Source: Methylibium sp. Root1272 (GTDB taxonomy: Bacteria > Pseudomonadota > Gammaproteobacteria > Burkholderiales > Burkholderiaceae_C). Taken from it: 64,000 nt of DNA. Shown here one piece after another: positions 9,107 through 18,708 of this stretch. The position numbers were made by a program, and so were the translations under genes. The notes under the pieces were generated by a model. The model did not search any database. It worked only from the letters and a program-made list of their open reading frames with translations, and was not told the DNA's origin. The stretch covers positions 502,177-566,176 of the forward strand of contig NZ_LMDY01000013.1 in assembly GCF_001425905.1 (NCBI RefSeq), read 5' to 3'. The first letter of the stretch is position 1; each line of letters starts with the position of its first letter.

Positions 9107-10120
9107 ATGTCCCTCATTCCTTCGTCGCTGCGCCGCGCGCTGCTCGTTTCTCCCTTGTTGCTGGCCACCGGCTGGGCCACGGCCGCCGGGCCGACGCTGC
9201 TGAACGTCAGCTACGACGTGGCGCGCGAGTTCTTCAAGGAGATCAACCCGGCCTTCCAGAAGCAGTGGAAGCAGGCCAGCGGCGAGGATCTGACGATCAA
9301 CCAGTCCCACGGCGGATCGAGCAAGCAGGCCCGCGCGGTGATCGACGGCCTGGAGGCCGACGTCGTGACGATGAACCAGTCGAGCGACATCGACGCCATC
9401 GCCACGCGCGGCAAGCTGATCCCGGAAGACTGGGCGAAGCGCCTGCCGAACAACGCCGCGCCGACCACCTCGGTCACGGTGATCCTGGTGCGCAAGGGCA
9501 ACCCGAAGAAGATCGCCGACTGGCCTGATCTCGCCAAGCCCGGCGTCAGCGTCGTGATCCCGAATCCCAAGGTCACCGGCAACGGCCGCTACAGCTATGT
9601 GGCCGCCTGGGGCTCGGCGATCAAGGCCGGCGGCACGCCGGCGCAGGCGCGCGATCTGGTGCAGAAGATCTTCGCCAACGTGCCGGTGTTCGACGGCGGC
9701 GGCCGAGCGGCGACCACCACCTTCGCGCAGCGCAACATCGGCGACGCGCTGGCGACCTTCGAGTCCGAGGTGAACCTGATCAAGGCCGAGTTCGGCGACA
9801 ACTTCGACGTGGTCTACCCCAAGTCGACCATCCTGGCCGAGAACCCGGTGAGCGTGATCGACACCGTGGTCGACAAGAAGGGCACGCGCAAGCAGGCCGA
9901 GGCCTACCTCAAGTTCCTGTGGTCCGACGAAGCGCAGGAGATCGCCGCGAAGCACCAGCTACGCCCGCGCTCGGCTGCGCTGTTGAGCAAGTACGCGAAG
10001 GACTTCCCCAAGGTCAACACCTTCACCATCGATGAGGTCTTCGGCGGCTGGAGCAAGGCGCAGAAGGAGCACTTCGACGACGGCGGAATCTACGACCAGA
10101 TCCTCGCAGCGCGCAAATGA
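9107..10120 (+). CDS. sbp: Sulfate ABC transporter, periplasmic sulfate-binding protein (second copy)
   Basis: 337 residues, the same length as the first copy and with the same landmarks: [46 protein letters not shown] and [18 protein letters not shown]. The signal peptide is about residues 1-26 (LVSPLLLATGWATAAG). It differs at the ligand-facing stretch after ADVVTM (NQSSDID against ALAYDID in copy one), which may change affinity or specificity. It directly precedes cysT and is the likely main partner of the permeases. A shared promoter architecture suggests both copies respond to the same regulator. Confidence 0.93.
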   Translation: MSLIPSSLRRALLVSPLLLATGWATAAGPTLLNVSYDVAREFFKEINPAFQKQWKQASGEDLTINQSHGGSSKQARAVIDGLEADVVTMNQSSDIDAIATRGKLIPEDWAKRLPNNAAPTTSVTVILVRKGNPKKIADWPDLAKPGVSVVIPNPKVTGNGRYSYVAAWGSAIKAGGTPAQARDLVQKIFANVPVFDGGGRAATTTFAQRNIGDALATFESEVNLIKAEFGDNFDVVYPKSTILAENPVSVIDTVVDKKGTRKQAEAYLKFLWSDEAQEIAAKHQLRPRSAALLSKYAKDFPKVNTFTIDEVFGGWSKAQKEHFDDGGIYDQILAARK

Positions 10121-10145
10121 ACGCCATGCAGACGCGCGCGGGCCG

Positions 10146-10216
10146 AGCGCCGGGCCACCCTAAGCCGGCCCGCATCCCCTTGGGGGAGCGACGGACGACC
10201 TCGTTCGGCGAGGGGT
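10146..10216 (+). repeat. Dispersed GC-rich palindromic repeat between sbp and cysT
   Basis: The stretch begins GGGCCACCCTAAGCCGGC and includes CCCCTTGGGGGAG, a perfect short dyad, ending just before the cysT start. A related unit begins GGGCCGCCCCCAAGCCGGC at 24779 between creB and creC. Both lie between two co-directional operon genes, where they could modulate expression of the downstream gene or protect mRNA. Confidence 0.55.
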
Positions 10217-10220
10217 AGTC

Positions 10221-11057
10221 ATGTTCCTCTCCCGCACCCTGCTGCGGCGGCACAGCGTGCTGCCCGGCTTCGACCTCGCGCTCGGTTTCACGCTGCTCTA
10301 CCTGAGCCTGATCGTCCTCGTGCCGCTGAGCGCGGCCTTTCTCAAGACTTTCACGCTGACCTGGCCGGCGTTCTGGGACGCGGTCACGTCGCCGCGGGTG
10401 GTCGCGTCCTACCGGCTGACCTTCGGCGCCTCGCTGGCCGGCGCGCTGCTGAACGCGGTGTTCGGCCTGGTGATCGCCTGGGTGCTGGTGCGCTACGAGT
10501 TCCCGTTCAAGCGCATCATCGATGCGTTGGTCGATCTGCCGTTCGCGCTGCCCACCGCGGTGGCCGGCATCGCGCTGACGGCGATCTATTCGCAGAACGG
10601 CTGGATCGGGCAGTACCTGCCGTTCAAGGTGAGCTTCACGCCGGTGGGCGTGTTCGTCGCGCTCACCTTCATCGGCCTGCCGTTCGTGGTGCGCACGCTG
10701 CAGCCGGTGCTCGAGGACCTGAGCAAGGAGATCGAGGAAGCGGCCGCCACCCTGGGCGCGAGCCGGGCGCAGACCTTCCGGCTGGTGATCTTCCCGATCC
10801 TGATCCCGGCGCTGCTGACCGGCTTCGCGCTCGCGTTCGCGCGCGCGCTGGGCGAGTACGGCTCGGTGATCTTCATCGCCGGCAACCTGCCACTGGTCAG
10901 CGAGATCACGCCGCTGCTCATCATCACCAAGCTCGAGCAGTACGACTACGCCGGCGCCACCGCGATCGCGGTGGTGATGCTGGTCTCGAGCTTCGTGCTG
11001 CTGCTGGGCATCAACCTGCTGCAGGCCTGGTCGCGCCGCCGGCAAGGGGGGAACTGA
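10221..11057 (+). CDS. cysT: Sulfate/thiosulfate ABC transporter permease CysT (CysU)
   Basis: 278-residue inner-membrane permease with about six helices, the normal length for CysT. It opens with a Leu-rich first helix after [14 protein letters not shown]. The EAA coupling loop is visible as [15 protein letters not shown] around residue 175, followed by [11 protein letters not shown]-type and [15 protein letters not shown] segments characteristic of CysT/ModB-like permeases. It is followed one base later by cysW, with which it forms the transmembrane channel for sulfate. The stop is immediately followed by the next ATG, so translation is probably coupled. Confidence 0.95.
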   Translation: MFLSRTLLRRHSVLPGFDLALGFTLLYLSLIVLVPLSAAFLKTFTLTWPAFWDAVTSPRVVASYRLTFGASLAGALLNAVFGLVIAWVLVRYEFPFKRIIDALVDLPFALPTAVAGIALTAIYSQNGWIGQYLPFKVSFTPVGVFVALTFIGLPFVVRTLQPVLEDLSKEIEEAAATLGASRAQTFRLVIFPILIPALLTGFALAFARALGEYGSVIFIAGNLPLVSEITPLLIITKLEQYDYAGATAIAVVMLVSSFVLLLGINLLQAWSRRRQGGN

Positions 11058-11058
11058 C

Positions 11059-11976
11059 ATGTCGACCGGTGCCACCCTGGCTCTGCAACCTGCCGCACCC
11101 GGCGCAGCGATCACACCGACGAACCTGCGCAACGCGACGACCGAGGCGCCCTGGGTGCGCCGCACGCTGATCGGCATCGCGCTGGTGTTCCTGGCGGTGT
11201 TCCTGTTCGTGCCGCTGTTCGCGGTGTTCTACGAGGCACTGAAGAAGGGCTGGGACGTCTACCTCGCGGCGATCGTCGAGCCCGATGCGGTGTCGGCCAT
11301 CAAGCTCACGCTGCTGGCGGCAGCGGTGTCGCTGCCGCTGAACCTGGTGTTCGGCGTGGCGGCGGCCTGGTGCATCGCCAAGTTCGACTTCCGCGGCAAG
11401 AACATCCTGCTGACGCTGATCGACCTGCCGTTCTCGGTGAGCCCGGTGATCGCCGGCCTGATCTTCGTGCTGGTTTTCGGTCTGCAGGGCTGGCTGGGCG
11501 GTTGGCTGCGCGAGCACGACCTGAAGATCATCTTCGCGCTGCCCGGCATCGTGCTGGCCACGGTGTTCATCACCTTTCCGTTCATCGCGCGCGAACTGAT
11601 CCCGCTGATGCAGGCGCAGGGCATCGAGCAGGAAGAGGCGGCGCGCGTGCTGGGCGCCTCGGGCTGGCAGATCTTCTGGCGCGTGACGCTGCCCAACATC
11701 AAGTGGGCGCTGCTGTACGGCGTGATCCTGTGCAACGCGCGGGCGATGGGCGAGTTCGGCGCGGTGTCGGTGGTCTCGGGCCACATCCGCGGCCAGACCA
11801 ACACGATGCCGCTGCACATCGAGATCCTCTACAACGAGTACCAGTTCGCGGCCTCGTTCGCGGTGGCTTCGCTGCTGGCCGGGCTGGCGCTGGTGACGCT
11901 GGTGTTGAAGTACCTGGTCGAGCGGCGCGTGAGAAACCAGATCAAGGGCGCCACGAGCGCGCAGGAGTCCGCATGA
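11059..11976 (+). CDS. cysW: Sulfate ABC transporter permease CysW
   Basis: 305 residues, the second sulfate permease. An N-terminal cytoplasmic stretch of about 30 residues precedes the first helix ([19 protein letters not shown]). The coupling loop [16 protein letters not shown] and the [19 protein letters not shown] segment are typical CysW motifs, as is [13 protein letters not shown] near the end. The stop overlaps the cysA start in an ATGA arrangement. It pairs with CysT and is powered by CysA. Confidence 0.95.
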   Translation: MSTGATLALQPAAPGAAITPTNLRNATTEAPWVRRTLIGIALVFLAVFLFVPLFAVFYEALKKGWDVYLAAIVEPDAVSAIKLTLLAAAVSLPLNLVFGVAAAWCIAKFDFRGKNILLTLIDLPFSVSPVIAGLIFVLVFGLQGWLGGWLREHDLKIIFALPGIVLATVFITFPFIARELIPLMQAQGIEQEEAARVLGASGWQIFWRVTLPNIKWALLYGVILCNARAMGEFGAVSVVSGHIRGQTNTMPLHIEILYNEYQFAASFAVASLLAGLALVTLVLKYLVERRVRNQIKGATSAQESA

Positions 11977-13028
11977 GCATCGAAGTTCGCAACCTCAACA
12001 AGCGCTTCGGCCAGACCGTCGTCTGCGACAACGTCTCGATCGACATTCCTTCGGGTGAACTGGTGGCGCTGCTCGGCCCGTCGGGCTCGGGCAAGACCAC
12101 GCTGCTGCGCATCATCGCGGGTCTGGAAGTGCCCGACAGCGGCAGCGTGCTGTTCCACGGCGAAGACGCGACCGGCACCGACGTGCGCGAGCGCCAGGTC
12201 GGTTTCGTGTTCCAGCATTACGCGCTGTTCGCGCACATGACGATCTTCGAGAACGTGGCCTTCGGCCTGCGCGTGCGGCCCAAGGCCACCCGACCGAGCG
12301 ATGCCGAGATCCGCAGCAAGGTCACCGCCTTGCTGAAGCTGGTGCAGCTCGACTGGATCGCCGACCGCTTCCCGCACCAGCTGTCGGGCGGCCAGCGCCA
12401 GCGCATCGCGCTCGCGCGCGCGCTGGCGGTGGAGCCGAAGGTGCTGCTGCTCGACGAACCCTTCGGCGCGCTCGACGCGAAGGTGCGCAAGGAACTGCGC
12501 CGCTGGCTGCGCCGCCTGCACGACGAGGTGCATGTGACGAGCGTGTTCGTCACCCACGATCAGGAGGAGGCGATGGAAGTCGCCGACCGCATCGTCGTGA
12601 TGAACCAGGGCCGTGTCGAGCAGGACGGCGCACCGGACCATGTGTACGACCACCCCGCGTCGCCCTTCGTGCTGCAGTTCCTCGGCGACGTGAACCTGTT
12701 CCACGGCCGCTTCGGCGCGGGCCGGGGCGATGCGAAGGGCGGCGAGGTCAGCTACGTGCGCCCGCACGAACTGGCGATCCTCGCCTCACCGGCCGAGGGC
12801 TCGCTGCCGGTGACGCTGTCGCAGGCGCTCACCGTGGGCCCGAACACGCGGGTGGAGTTCAAGCGCGTGGACGACGGCAGCTACATCGACGTCGAACTGC
12901 CGCGTTCGGAGTTCCATGCGCTGCGCGAGCGTTTCCCGCTCGAACCCGGCGCCACCGTGCACCTGCTGCCGCGCCGCGTGACGCGCTTCGAGCAGGAGTC
13001 GGAGACCGACCCGGCCGCGATGATCTGA
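11973..13028 (+). CDS. cysA: Sulfate ABC transporter ATP-binding protein CysA
   Basis: 351-residue ABC ATPase. Walker A is GPSGSGKTT near residue 36, the Q-loop lies in [15 protein letters not shown], the signature is [15 protein letters not shown] and Walker B is [12 protein letters not shown], followed by [14 protein letters not shown]-terminal regulatory TOBE-like region ([10 protein letters not shown] onward, about residues 235-345) is present as in full-length CysA. The ATG overlaps the stop of cysW by four bases (ATGA). It energises sulfate and thiosulfate import and closes the operon; a convergent cysB follows after 46 bases. Confidence 0.95.
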   Translation: MSIEVRNLNKRFGQTVVCDNVSIDIPSGELVALLGPSGSGKTTLLRIIAGLEVPDSGSVLFHGEDATGTDVRERQVGFVFQHYALFAHMTIFENVAFGLRVRPKATRPSDAEIRSKVTALLKLVQLDWIADRFPHQLSGGQRQRIALARALAVEPKVLLLDEPFGALDAKVRKELRRWLRRLHDEVHVTSVFVTHDQEEAMEVADRIVVMNQGRVEQDGAPDHVYDHPASPFVLQFLGDVNLFHGRFGAGRGDAKGGEVSYVRPHELAILASPAEGSLPVTLSQALTVGPNTRVEFKRVDDGSYIDVELPRSEFHALRERFPLEPGATVHLLPRRVTRFEQESETDPAAMI

Positions 13029-13074
13029 TCGGGTCCCGGTCGGGCCGTGGCGCTCGACCGAGATCGCGCACGGC

Positions 13075-14013
13075 TCAGAGTTCGTCGACCTTGCCGCCGT
13101 CGAGCGCGCGCTGCACCACCTTGCGCGTCAGCGACGGCGCGAAGCTCTCGATGAAATCGTAGACATAGGCGCGCAGGTAGCTGCCACGCTTGAGCGCCAG
13201 GCGCGTCATGTTCACGGCGAACAGGTGGCGCGCATCGAGCGCGCGCAGGTGGCGGTCGCGCTCGTCGTCGTAGGCGATCGAGGCGACGATGCCGACGCCG
13301 AGGCCCAGTTCCACGTAGGTCTTGATCACGTCGGCGTCCATCGCGGTCAGTGCCAGCGTGGGCGCGAGGCCCTCGCGCTCGAAGGCCTCGTCGATGTGCG
13401 AGCGGCCGGTGTAGCCGGCGTCGTAGGTGATCAGCGGGTACGCCGCGAGCCGCTGCAGCGTGAGCGCGGCGCCGTCGAGCAGCGGATGGTCGGGCGGCAC
13501 CAGCACCGCGTGCGTCCAGCGGTAGCAGGGCAGCGCCACCAGATCGGGGTACTGTGCCAGCGCCTCGGTGGCGATGCCGATGTCGGCCTCGCCGTCGAGC
13601 AGCATCTGGGCCACCTGCTTCGGCGAGCCCTGGTGCAGCTGGAGCTGCACGCCCGGATGGCTGCCGCGGAAGTCGCGCACGGCCGGCGGCAGGGCATAGC
13701 GCGCCTGCGAGTGGGTGGCGGCGATCGACAGTGGGCCGTGGTCCTGCTGGGCGTAGTCGGCGCCGGCGCGCTTGAGGTTGTCGGCGTCGTGCAGCAGCCG
13801 CTCGACGATCGGCAGCACCGCCTCTCCGGGCGCGGTGAGGCCGGTCAGGCGCTTGCCGGCGCGCACGAAGATGTCCACCCCGAGCTCGTCCTCGAGCTCG
13901 CGGATCTGCCGGCTCACGCCGGGCTGCGAGGTGTGCAGCGCCTCGGCCACATCGGTGAGGTTGAAGCCGAGCCGCACCGCCTCGCGGACGGAGCGCAGTT
14001 GCTGGAAGTTCAT
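13075..14013 (-). CDS. cysB: LysR-type transcriptional regulator CysB
   Basis: 312 residues. The N-terminal winged helix (residues 1-60; HTSQPGVSRQIRELEDELG) and the effector domain follow CysB along their length: AATHSQARYALP, LHQGSPKQVAQM, DIGIATEAL, LPCYRWTHAVLVPPDHPL, YDAGYTGRS, TAMDADVIKTYVELGLGVG and YVYDFIESFAP. CysB activates sulfur-assimilation genes and responds to N-acetylserine and reduced-sulfur signals. The ATG at 14013 gives the conserved MNFQQLRSVREAV start; the open frame extends further upstream without homology. It is convergent with cysA, so it needs its own promoter. A CATAAG core at 14105-14110 lies 92 bases upstream. Confidence 0.93.
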   Translation of the reverse strand: MNFQQLRSVREAVRLGFNLTDVAEALHTSQPGVSRQIRELEDELGVDIFVRAGKRLTGLTAPGEAVLPIVERLLHDADNLKRAGADYAQQDHGPLSIAATHSQARYALPPAVRDFRGSHPGVQLQLHQGSPKQVAQMLLDGEADIGIATEALAQYPDLVALPCYRWTHAVLVPPDHPLLDGAALTLQRLAAYPLITYDAGYTGRSHIDEAFEREGLAPTLALTAMDADVIKTYVELGLGVGIVASIAYDDERDRHLRALDARHLFAVNMTRLALKRGSYLRAYVYDFIESFAPSLTRKVVQRALDGGKVDEL

Positions 14014-14132
14014 CGGGTCAGCCGGGAAAACGAAAGTTTTCGAGTGTCCGGGCTGGCGGCGCAGCGGGGAACGACCGTTTCGTTGTTTGCTTTCGCGCCG
14101 TCGGCATAAGGCCGCCGGCGTGCGCGGCTTAC

Positions 14133-16247
14133 TCAGTCCGCGGCCGTGGGCCCGGCCGCCGGCTGGGCGGCCTTCGCCGCGAACGCCGCCCGCAGCGCCT
14201 TCAGCTTCTCGCGCGGATCTTCCTTCACGCGGCCTTCCTCCAGCTTCATCTCGGCAATGAAGCGGCTGGGCGCGCCGGCCACGGTCTCGCGGCCGCGCTT
14301 GCGACGCTTGAGCCAGCTGACCGCCAGCGTGCTGCGGGCGCGCGTGATACCCACGTACATCAGCCGCCGCTCCTCCTCCAGCCGCTGGGCCAGCGAGGCC
14401 GCGGTGAGCGATTCGTCGTCGGTCTTGAACGGCAGCAGGCCCTCGTTGACGCCGGCCAGCACCACGTGCGGCCACTCCAGTCCCTTGGCGGCGTGCAGCG
14501 TCGACAGCGTCAGCACGTTCTGGTCGTCGCCGCGCTCGGCCAGGCTGATGATCACCGCGATGGTCTGCGCGACCTCGAGCACGCTGCGGCGCTCGGTCGC
14601 GAGGCCGCTGCCGTCGTCGGCCGTCTCGCCGCCGCAGCGCTTGGCGATCCAGTCGACGAAGTCGAGCACGTTCGACCAGCGCGCGGCGGCCAGCTTCTCG
14701 CTGTCCTCGCCGTCGTGCAGGTGCTGCTCGTAGCCGATGTCCTTCAGCCAGCCCATCAGCAGCGCGCGCGCGTCCTCCGCGCCACTGGTCTGGCGCGCGC
14801 GGTACTCGAGGTCGTTGACGCAGCGGCCGAACTCGTGGAGCGAGCCGACCGCCTTGGTGTTCAACACCGTGCCGAGCGACTCCGCGAACAGCGCCTCGTA
14901 GAGCGAGACCTTCCAGCGGCCGGCGAACTCGCCCAGGCTGGCCAGCGTCTGGTGGCCGATGCCGCGCTTGGGCGTGGTGACCGCGCGCAGGAAGGCCGGG
15001 TCGTCATCCTGGTTGACCAGCAGGCGCAGCCAGGCGCACAGGTCCTTGATCTCGGCGCGCTCGAAGTAGCTCTGGCCGCCCGACACCTTGTACGGGATCT
15101 GCGCCTTGCGCAGCGCCTGCTCGAACACGCGCGCCTGGTGGTTGGCGCGGTAGAGGATGGCGAAGTCCTTCCACTCGATGCCCTGGCCGCCCACCGCGCC
15201 GGCCGCCGCACCGCCCTGGCCGCGCAGCGCCTGGATGCGCGCGACCGCGCGCTCGGCCTCGTGTTCCTCGCTGTCGCTCTCGACCACGCGCACCGGCTCG
15301 CCGTCGCCGAACTCGCTCCAGAGCTTCTTGTCGAAGATCTTCGGGTTCGCCGCGATCACGTGGTTGGCGGCGCGCAGGATGTTGCCGGTCGAGCGGTAGT
15401 TCTGCTCCAGCGGGATCACCTGCAGGTCCGGGTAGTCCTGCGGCAGGCGCTTGAGGTTGTCGATCGTCGCGCCGCGCCAGCCGTAGATGCTCTGGTCGTC
15501 GTCGCCGACGGCGGTGAACATCGCCGGCCGATCGCGTCCGCCCTGGCCGTCGCCGACCAGCAGCTTGAGCAGCTCGTACTGCTGCGCGTTGGTGTCCTGG
15601 TACTCGTCGACCAGCACGTGGCGCAGCGCGGCCTGCCACTTCGCGCGCACCTCGTCGTGCCGCTGCAGCAGCGCGACCGGCAGGCCGATCAGGTCGTCGA
15701 AGTCCACCGCCTGGTAGGCCGCCAGCCGCTCCTGGTAGCGCGTCATCACGCGTGCGGCCTGCACCTCGTCGGGGTTCTTCGCCTCGGCCTCGGCCTGTGC
15801 CGGCGTCAGGCCCTGGTTCTTCCAGAGGCTGATGGCCCACTGCCAGCGCCGCGCGGTCTTGGCGTCGGTGGTGCCGCCGGCATCGCGCAGGATGCCCAGC
15901 ACGTCGTCGCTGTCGAGGATCGAGAACTGCGGCTTCAGCCCCAGCGCCGCGCCGTCCTCGCGCAGCAGCCGCACGCCGAGCGAGTGGAAGGTGCTGATCA
16001 ACAAACCCTTGGCCGGCCGCGCCCCCACCAGCGCCTTGGCGCGATCGCGCATCTCGGCGGCCGCCTTGTTGGTGAAGGTGATCGCGGCGATCTGCGACGG
16101 CGCCAGCCCGGCCTGCAGCAGGCGCGCGATCTTGTGCGTGATCACGCGCGTCTTGCCCGAGCCGGCACCGGCCAGCACCAGGCAGGGACCGGCCAGATGG
16201 TGAACCGCCTGCATCTGGGCGGTGTTGAGCGAGGCAGGCGCGGACAA
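14133..16247 (-). CDS. rep: ATP-dependent DNA helicase Rep (UvrD/Rep superfamily 1)
   Basis: About 704 residues with all SF1A motifs: Q-motif (SLNTAQMQAVHHLAGP), Walker A LAGAGSGKTRVI, AITFTNKAAAEM, VDEYQDTNAQQY (motif II), GDDDQSIYGWRGA (motif III), LEQNYRSTGNIL (IV), LSTLHAAKGLEWPHV (V) and RRLMYVGITRARSTL (VI). GDDDQSIY favours Rep over UvrD. It unwinds DNA 3' to 5' and assists replication through obstacles. The start is uncertain. TTG at 16247 gives a normal N-terminus, whereas ATG at 16349 would add 34 Arg/Pro-rich residues and nearly abut the divergent gene at 16362. Confidence 0.9.
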   Translation of the reverse strand: MSAPASLNTAQMQAVHHLAGPCLVLAGAGSGKTRVITHKIARLLQAGLAPSQIAAITFTNKAAAEMRDRAKALVGARPAKGLLISTFHSLGVRLLREDGAALGLKPQFSILDSDDVLGILRDAGGTTDAKTARRWQWAISLWKNQGLTPAQAEAEAKNPDEVQAARVMTRYQERLAAYQAVDFDDLIGLPVALLQRHDEVRAKWQAALRHVLVDEYQDTNAQQYELLKLLVGDGQGGRDRPAMFTAVGDDDQSIYGWRGATIDNLKRLPQDYPDLQVIPLEQNYRSTGNILRAANHVIAANPKIFDKKLWSEFGDGEPVRVVESDSEEHEAERAVARIQALRGQGGAAAGAVGGQGIEWKDFAILYRANHQARVFEQALRKAQIPYKVSGGQSYFERAEIKDLCAWLRLLVNQDDDPAFLRAVTTPKRGIGHQTLASLGEFAGRWKVSLYEALFAESLGTVLNTKAVGSLHEFGRCVNDLEYRARQTSGAEDARALLMGWLKDIGYEQHLHDGEDSEKLAAARWSNVLDFVDWIAKRCGGETADDGSGLATERRSVLEVAQTIAVIISLAERGDDQNVLTLSTLHAAKGLEWPHVVLAGVNEGLLPFKTDDESLTAASLAQRLEEERRLMYVGITRARSTLAVSWLKRRKRGRETVAGAPSRFIAEMKLEEGRVKEDPREKLKALRAAFAAKAAQPAAGPTAAD

Positions 16248-16361
16248 GGGGGACGGAGCGGAGAAGACGGGACGGGAGCGGAGCGGACGGCGGGGCGCGC
16301 GATGATAGCCAGCCGATCCCGGCCGAGGCCGCGCCGCGCGCCCTGACATACTGCCGGCCCG

Positions 16362-17354
16362 ATGCAAGCGATCCTGTCGGTCACGGTGCCGTTCTTCGCG
16401 CTCGTGCTGTGCGGCTACCTGGCGGCGCGCACGCGCGTGATGCCGGAGGCTGCGATTCCCGGCCTCAACGCCTTCGTGCTGTTCTTCGCCCTGCCGTGCA
16501 TGCTGTTCCGCTTCGGCGCGAGCACGCCGATCGGCAACCTGCTGAACCCGACGATGCTGGCGATCTACACGGTCGCGGGCCTCGGCATCGTGGCGCTGAC
16601 GATCGTGCTCACTCTCGGTGCACACGTGCACCTCAAGGATGCGGCCTTCGGCGCGCTCGTCGCCGCTTTCCCGAACAGCGGCTTCATGGGCATGCCCATG
16701 ATGACCGCGCTGATCGGCGCGGCTGCGGCCGGTCCGGTGATGGTCACGCTGCTGGTCGACATGTTCATCGTCAGCTCGGTCTGCCTCGCGCTGGCGCAGA
16801 TGCATGGCGCCTCGCACCTGCCGCTCGGCGCGCGCCTGCGCAACGCGCTGCGCGGGCCGCTGGCCAACCCGCAGCCGTGGGCCATCGCGCTCGGGGCGCT
16901 GTTCTCTGCCGCGGGACTGGTGCTGCCGGGGCCGCTGGCGCGCATCGTCGAACTGCTGGCCGCCGCCGCGACGCCGGTCGCGCTGTTCACCATCGGCGCC
17001 GTGCTGTGGCGGGCCGGCGAGCACGCACGCCTGGACGCGGCCACCAGCGACGGCGCGCGGCGTGCGCCCCTCGTCGCGGTGCTGCCGCTCGCGCTGATCA
17101 AGCTGTGCGTGCACCCTGCGCTGCTGTTCGCGATCGGCAGTGCGGCCATCGCGATGGGCGCCGCGCTGACACCTTTCAACCTGATGGTGCTGACGCTGAC
17201 CGCCGCACTGCCGTCGGCCAGCGGTGTGTCGCTGCTCGCGGAGCGGCACGGTGCCGATACCGGGCGAGTGGCCCGCGTGATCATGGCGTCGACCGTGCTC
17301 GCCTTCGTCAGTTTCTCGGCCCTGGCGTGGTGGTTCGGCGTGCAGGGCGGTTGA
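16362..17354 (+). CDS. AEC-family transporter (auxin efflux carrier-like permease)
   Basis: 330 residues, almost entirely hydrophobic, with about ten predicted helices in two groups of five separated by a short cytoplasmic stretch near residues 160-175. Typical AEC features are the N-terminal ILSVTVPFFALVLCGYLA and FPNSGFMGMPMM in helix 4, and the late LTAALPSASGVSLLAERHG. Family members such as MdcF and malate permeases export or import organic anions. The substrate cannot be read from sequence. It is divergent from rep, with a very short gap. Confidence 0.85.
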   Translation: MQAILSVTVPFFALVLCGYLAARTRVMPEAAIPGLNAFVLFFALPCMLFRFGASTPIGNLLNPTMLAIYTVAGLGIVALTIVLTLGAHVHLKDAAFGALVAAFPNSGFMGMPMMTALIGAAAAGPVMVTLLVDMFIVSSVCLALAQMHGASHLPLGARLRNALRGPLANPQPWAIALGALFSAAGLVLPGPLARIVELLAAAATPVALFTIGAVLWRAGEHARLDAATSDGARRAPLVAVLPLALIKLCVHPALLFAIGSAAIAMGAALTPFNLMVLTLTAALPSASGVSLLAERHGADTGRVARVIMASTVLAFVSFSALAWWFGVQGG

Positions 17355-17608
17355 GTTTTCGCGCGCCCTGAAGCGGTGCGCGGTTCGTCCGGCGTGCGAT
17401 TAGTCGCGTCGGCGACAGCCTCGGGGGCCGGATGGCGGGTGTTGCGTGAATGCGTCATAAGCGCGGTTCTCGCGCCTGTTGCAGATCGTAAATGGTGGCT
17501 CCGGGCAGCGGCTTCACTAAACTTTCACAAGGCACCAACCGGTCCGCGTCTTCGATCAAGACGTTGGTTGTTCCGCCCCGCCAACCCTCCACGAAAGAGA
17601 GATTCCTG
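17355..17608 (+). promoter_or_regulatory. Promoter and leader region of the porin gene
   Basis: This 254-base gap is noticeably more AT-rich than its surroundings towards its right end. It contains CATAAGC at 17456-17462, the same heptamer found ahead of both sulfate-binding protein genes. CGTAAATGG and ACTAAACTTTCAC follow at about 17487-17529 and may include promoter elements. AAAGAGAG at 17594-17601 is the likely ribosome-binding site. No regulator is proven. Confidence 0.4.
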
Positions 17609-18589
17609 ATGAAGAAACTCGCCCTCGCCGCCGCCCTGTGCGCGGCATTCACCGGCAGCGCGTTCGCACAGAGCAGCGTCACGCTGTACGGCCGCCTGAA
17701 CACCTCCATTGAGTTCCAGGACAACGACGTGTCCGATGCGACCGTGATGAAGAACAACGCTTCGCGTTGGGGTCTTCGCGGTACGGAAGACCTCGGCGGG
17801 GGAGCAAGCGCGTTCTTCCAGCTCGAATCCGGCTTCGGTTCGGACGACGGCACCGGCACCGGTGGCTTTGGCCGTGATGCCTACGTCGGCTTGAAGAGCG
17901 CAACGCTTGGTCAGATCAAGCTCGGCAAGATCGCGCTGGGCGCCCTGTACGGCAGCACGATCGATTACATCGGTGTCTTCAATCACGACACTGGCACGAC
18001 CTCGGAAGACAACATCTACTCGTTGCGTGTCGGCTTCAGCAACGCCGTTGAGTACACCAGCCCGAATTTCGGTCCGGTTTCGTTCGCGGTTACGGTGGCT
18101 GCTGGCGAAGGCACGGGCCCGAAGACCTATGAAGGCGTCGTGAACTATGACGTCGACGGTCTCCATATCGGTGCCGGCTACAGCAAGAGCGAAGACCAGT
18201 TCGGCAACGACACGATTAAGGGTTTCTCAGCTGGCGCGGCCTACACGATGGGTCCGTTCCTCCTGGGTCTGGCCTATGAAAACTCCGATGACGTTGTCCT
18301 CGGCAAGCGCAACCAAGTGACGGGCACCGTTCAGTACACCGTCGGCGCCAGTGAGTTCCACGTGTCGGTCGGCTGGGCGGATGAGTGGGATAACTTGGCC
18401 GATTCCGATGCCATCCAATACACGCTGGGCTACAACTACAACCTGTCCAAGCGCACCAAGGTGTACGCGTTCTACTACGCGATCGACAACAACTCGTTCC
18501 CGTACGGCGGTTCTGGTACGGCCACCTTGCCGGTGCTGGCAGACAACAAGTTCTCGTCGATCGGTCTCGGCATCCGCCACAACTTCTAA
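17609..18589 (+). CDS. Gram-negative general porin (Burkholderia/Neisseria type)
   Basis: 326 residues: a classic signal peptide (MKKLALAAALCAAFTGSAFA, cleavage before QSSVTLYG), then a beta-barrel of the trimeric porin type. SSVTLYGRLNT at the mature N-terminus, WGLRGTEDLGGGASAFFQLESGF, RDAYVGLKS and a terminal Phe (IGLGIRHNF) needed for BAM-mediated insertion are visible. It lets small hydrophilic solutes cross the outer membrane. AAAGAGAG precedes the ATG, and a strong terminator follows. Codon use is less GC-biased than in the neighbours, as is common for very highly expressed porins. Confidence 0.95.
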   Translation: MKKLALAAALCAAFTGSAFAQSSVTLYGRLNTSIEFQDNDVSDATVMKNNASRWGLRGTEDLGGGASAFFQLESGFGSDDGTGTGGFGRDAYVGLKSATLGQIKLGKIALGALYGSTIDYIGVFNHDTGTTSEDNIYSLRVGFSNAVEYTSPNFGPVSFAVTVAAGEGTGPKTYEGVVNYDVDGLHIGAGYSKSEDQFGNDTIKGFSAGAAYTMGPFLLGLAYENSDDVVLGKRNQVTGTVQYTVGASEFHVSVGWADEWDNLADSDAIQYTLGYNYNLSKRTKVYAFYYAIDNNSFPYGGSGTATLPVLADNKFSSIGLGIRHNF

Positions 18590-18609
18590 GTCTCTCGGAC
18601 TCAGTTCGA

Positions 18610-18633
18610 AAGCGGCCTCCGGGCCGCTTTTTT
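18610..18633 (+). terminator. Rho-independent terminator of the porin gene
   Basis: AAGCGGCC pairs with GGCCGCTT around a TCCG tetraloop (18610-18629) and runs straight into a T tract (18628-18633). This is the cleanest intrinsic terminator in the window. Confidence 0.9.
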
Positions 18634-18708
18634 GCATCAGCAATCCGGTGACAATTGGCCACCGCCGATCTGTCACCATCGATTCCGGAACCCCCACGAG
18701 GACCCCGC

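Noticed and set aside
14466-16346. Plus-strand open frame of 626 codons opposite rep
   Set aside because: The opposite strand carries every SF1 helicase motif; this frame has no recognisable domain and a repetitive composition.
17609-18589. Porin considered horizontally acquired because of its lower codon bias
   Set aside because: Very highly expressed porins commonly use a distinct codon set, and the family is native to Burkholderiales.
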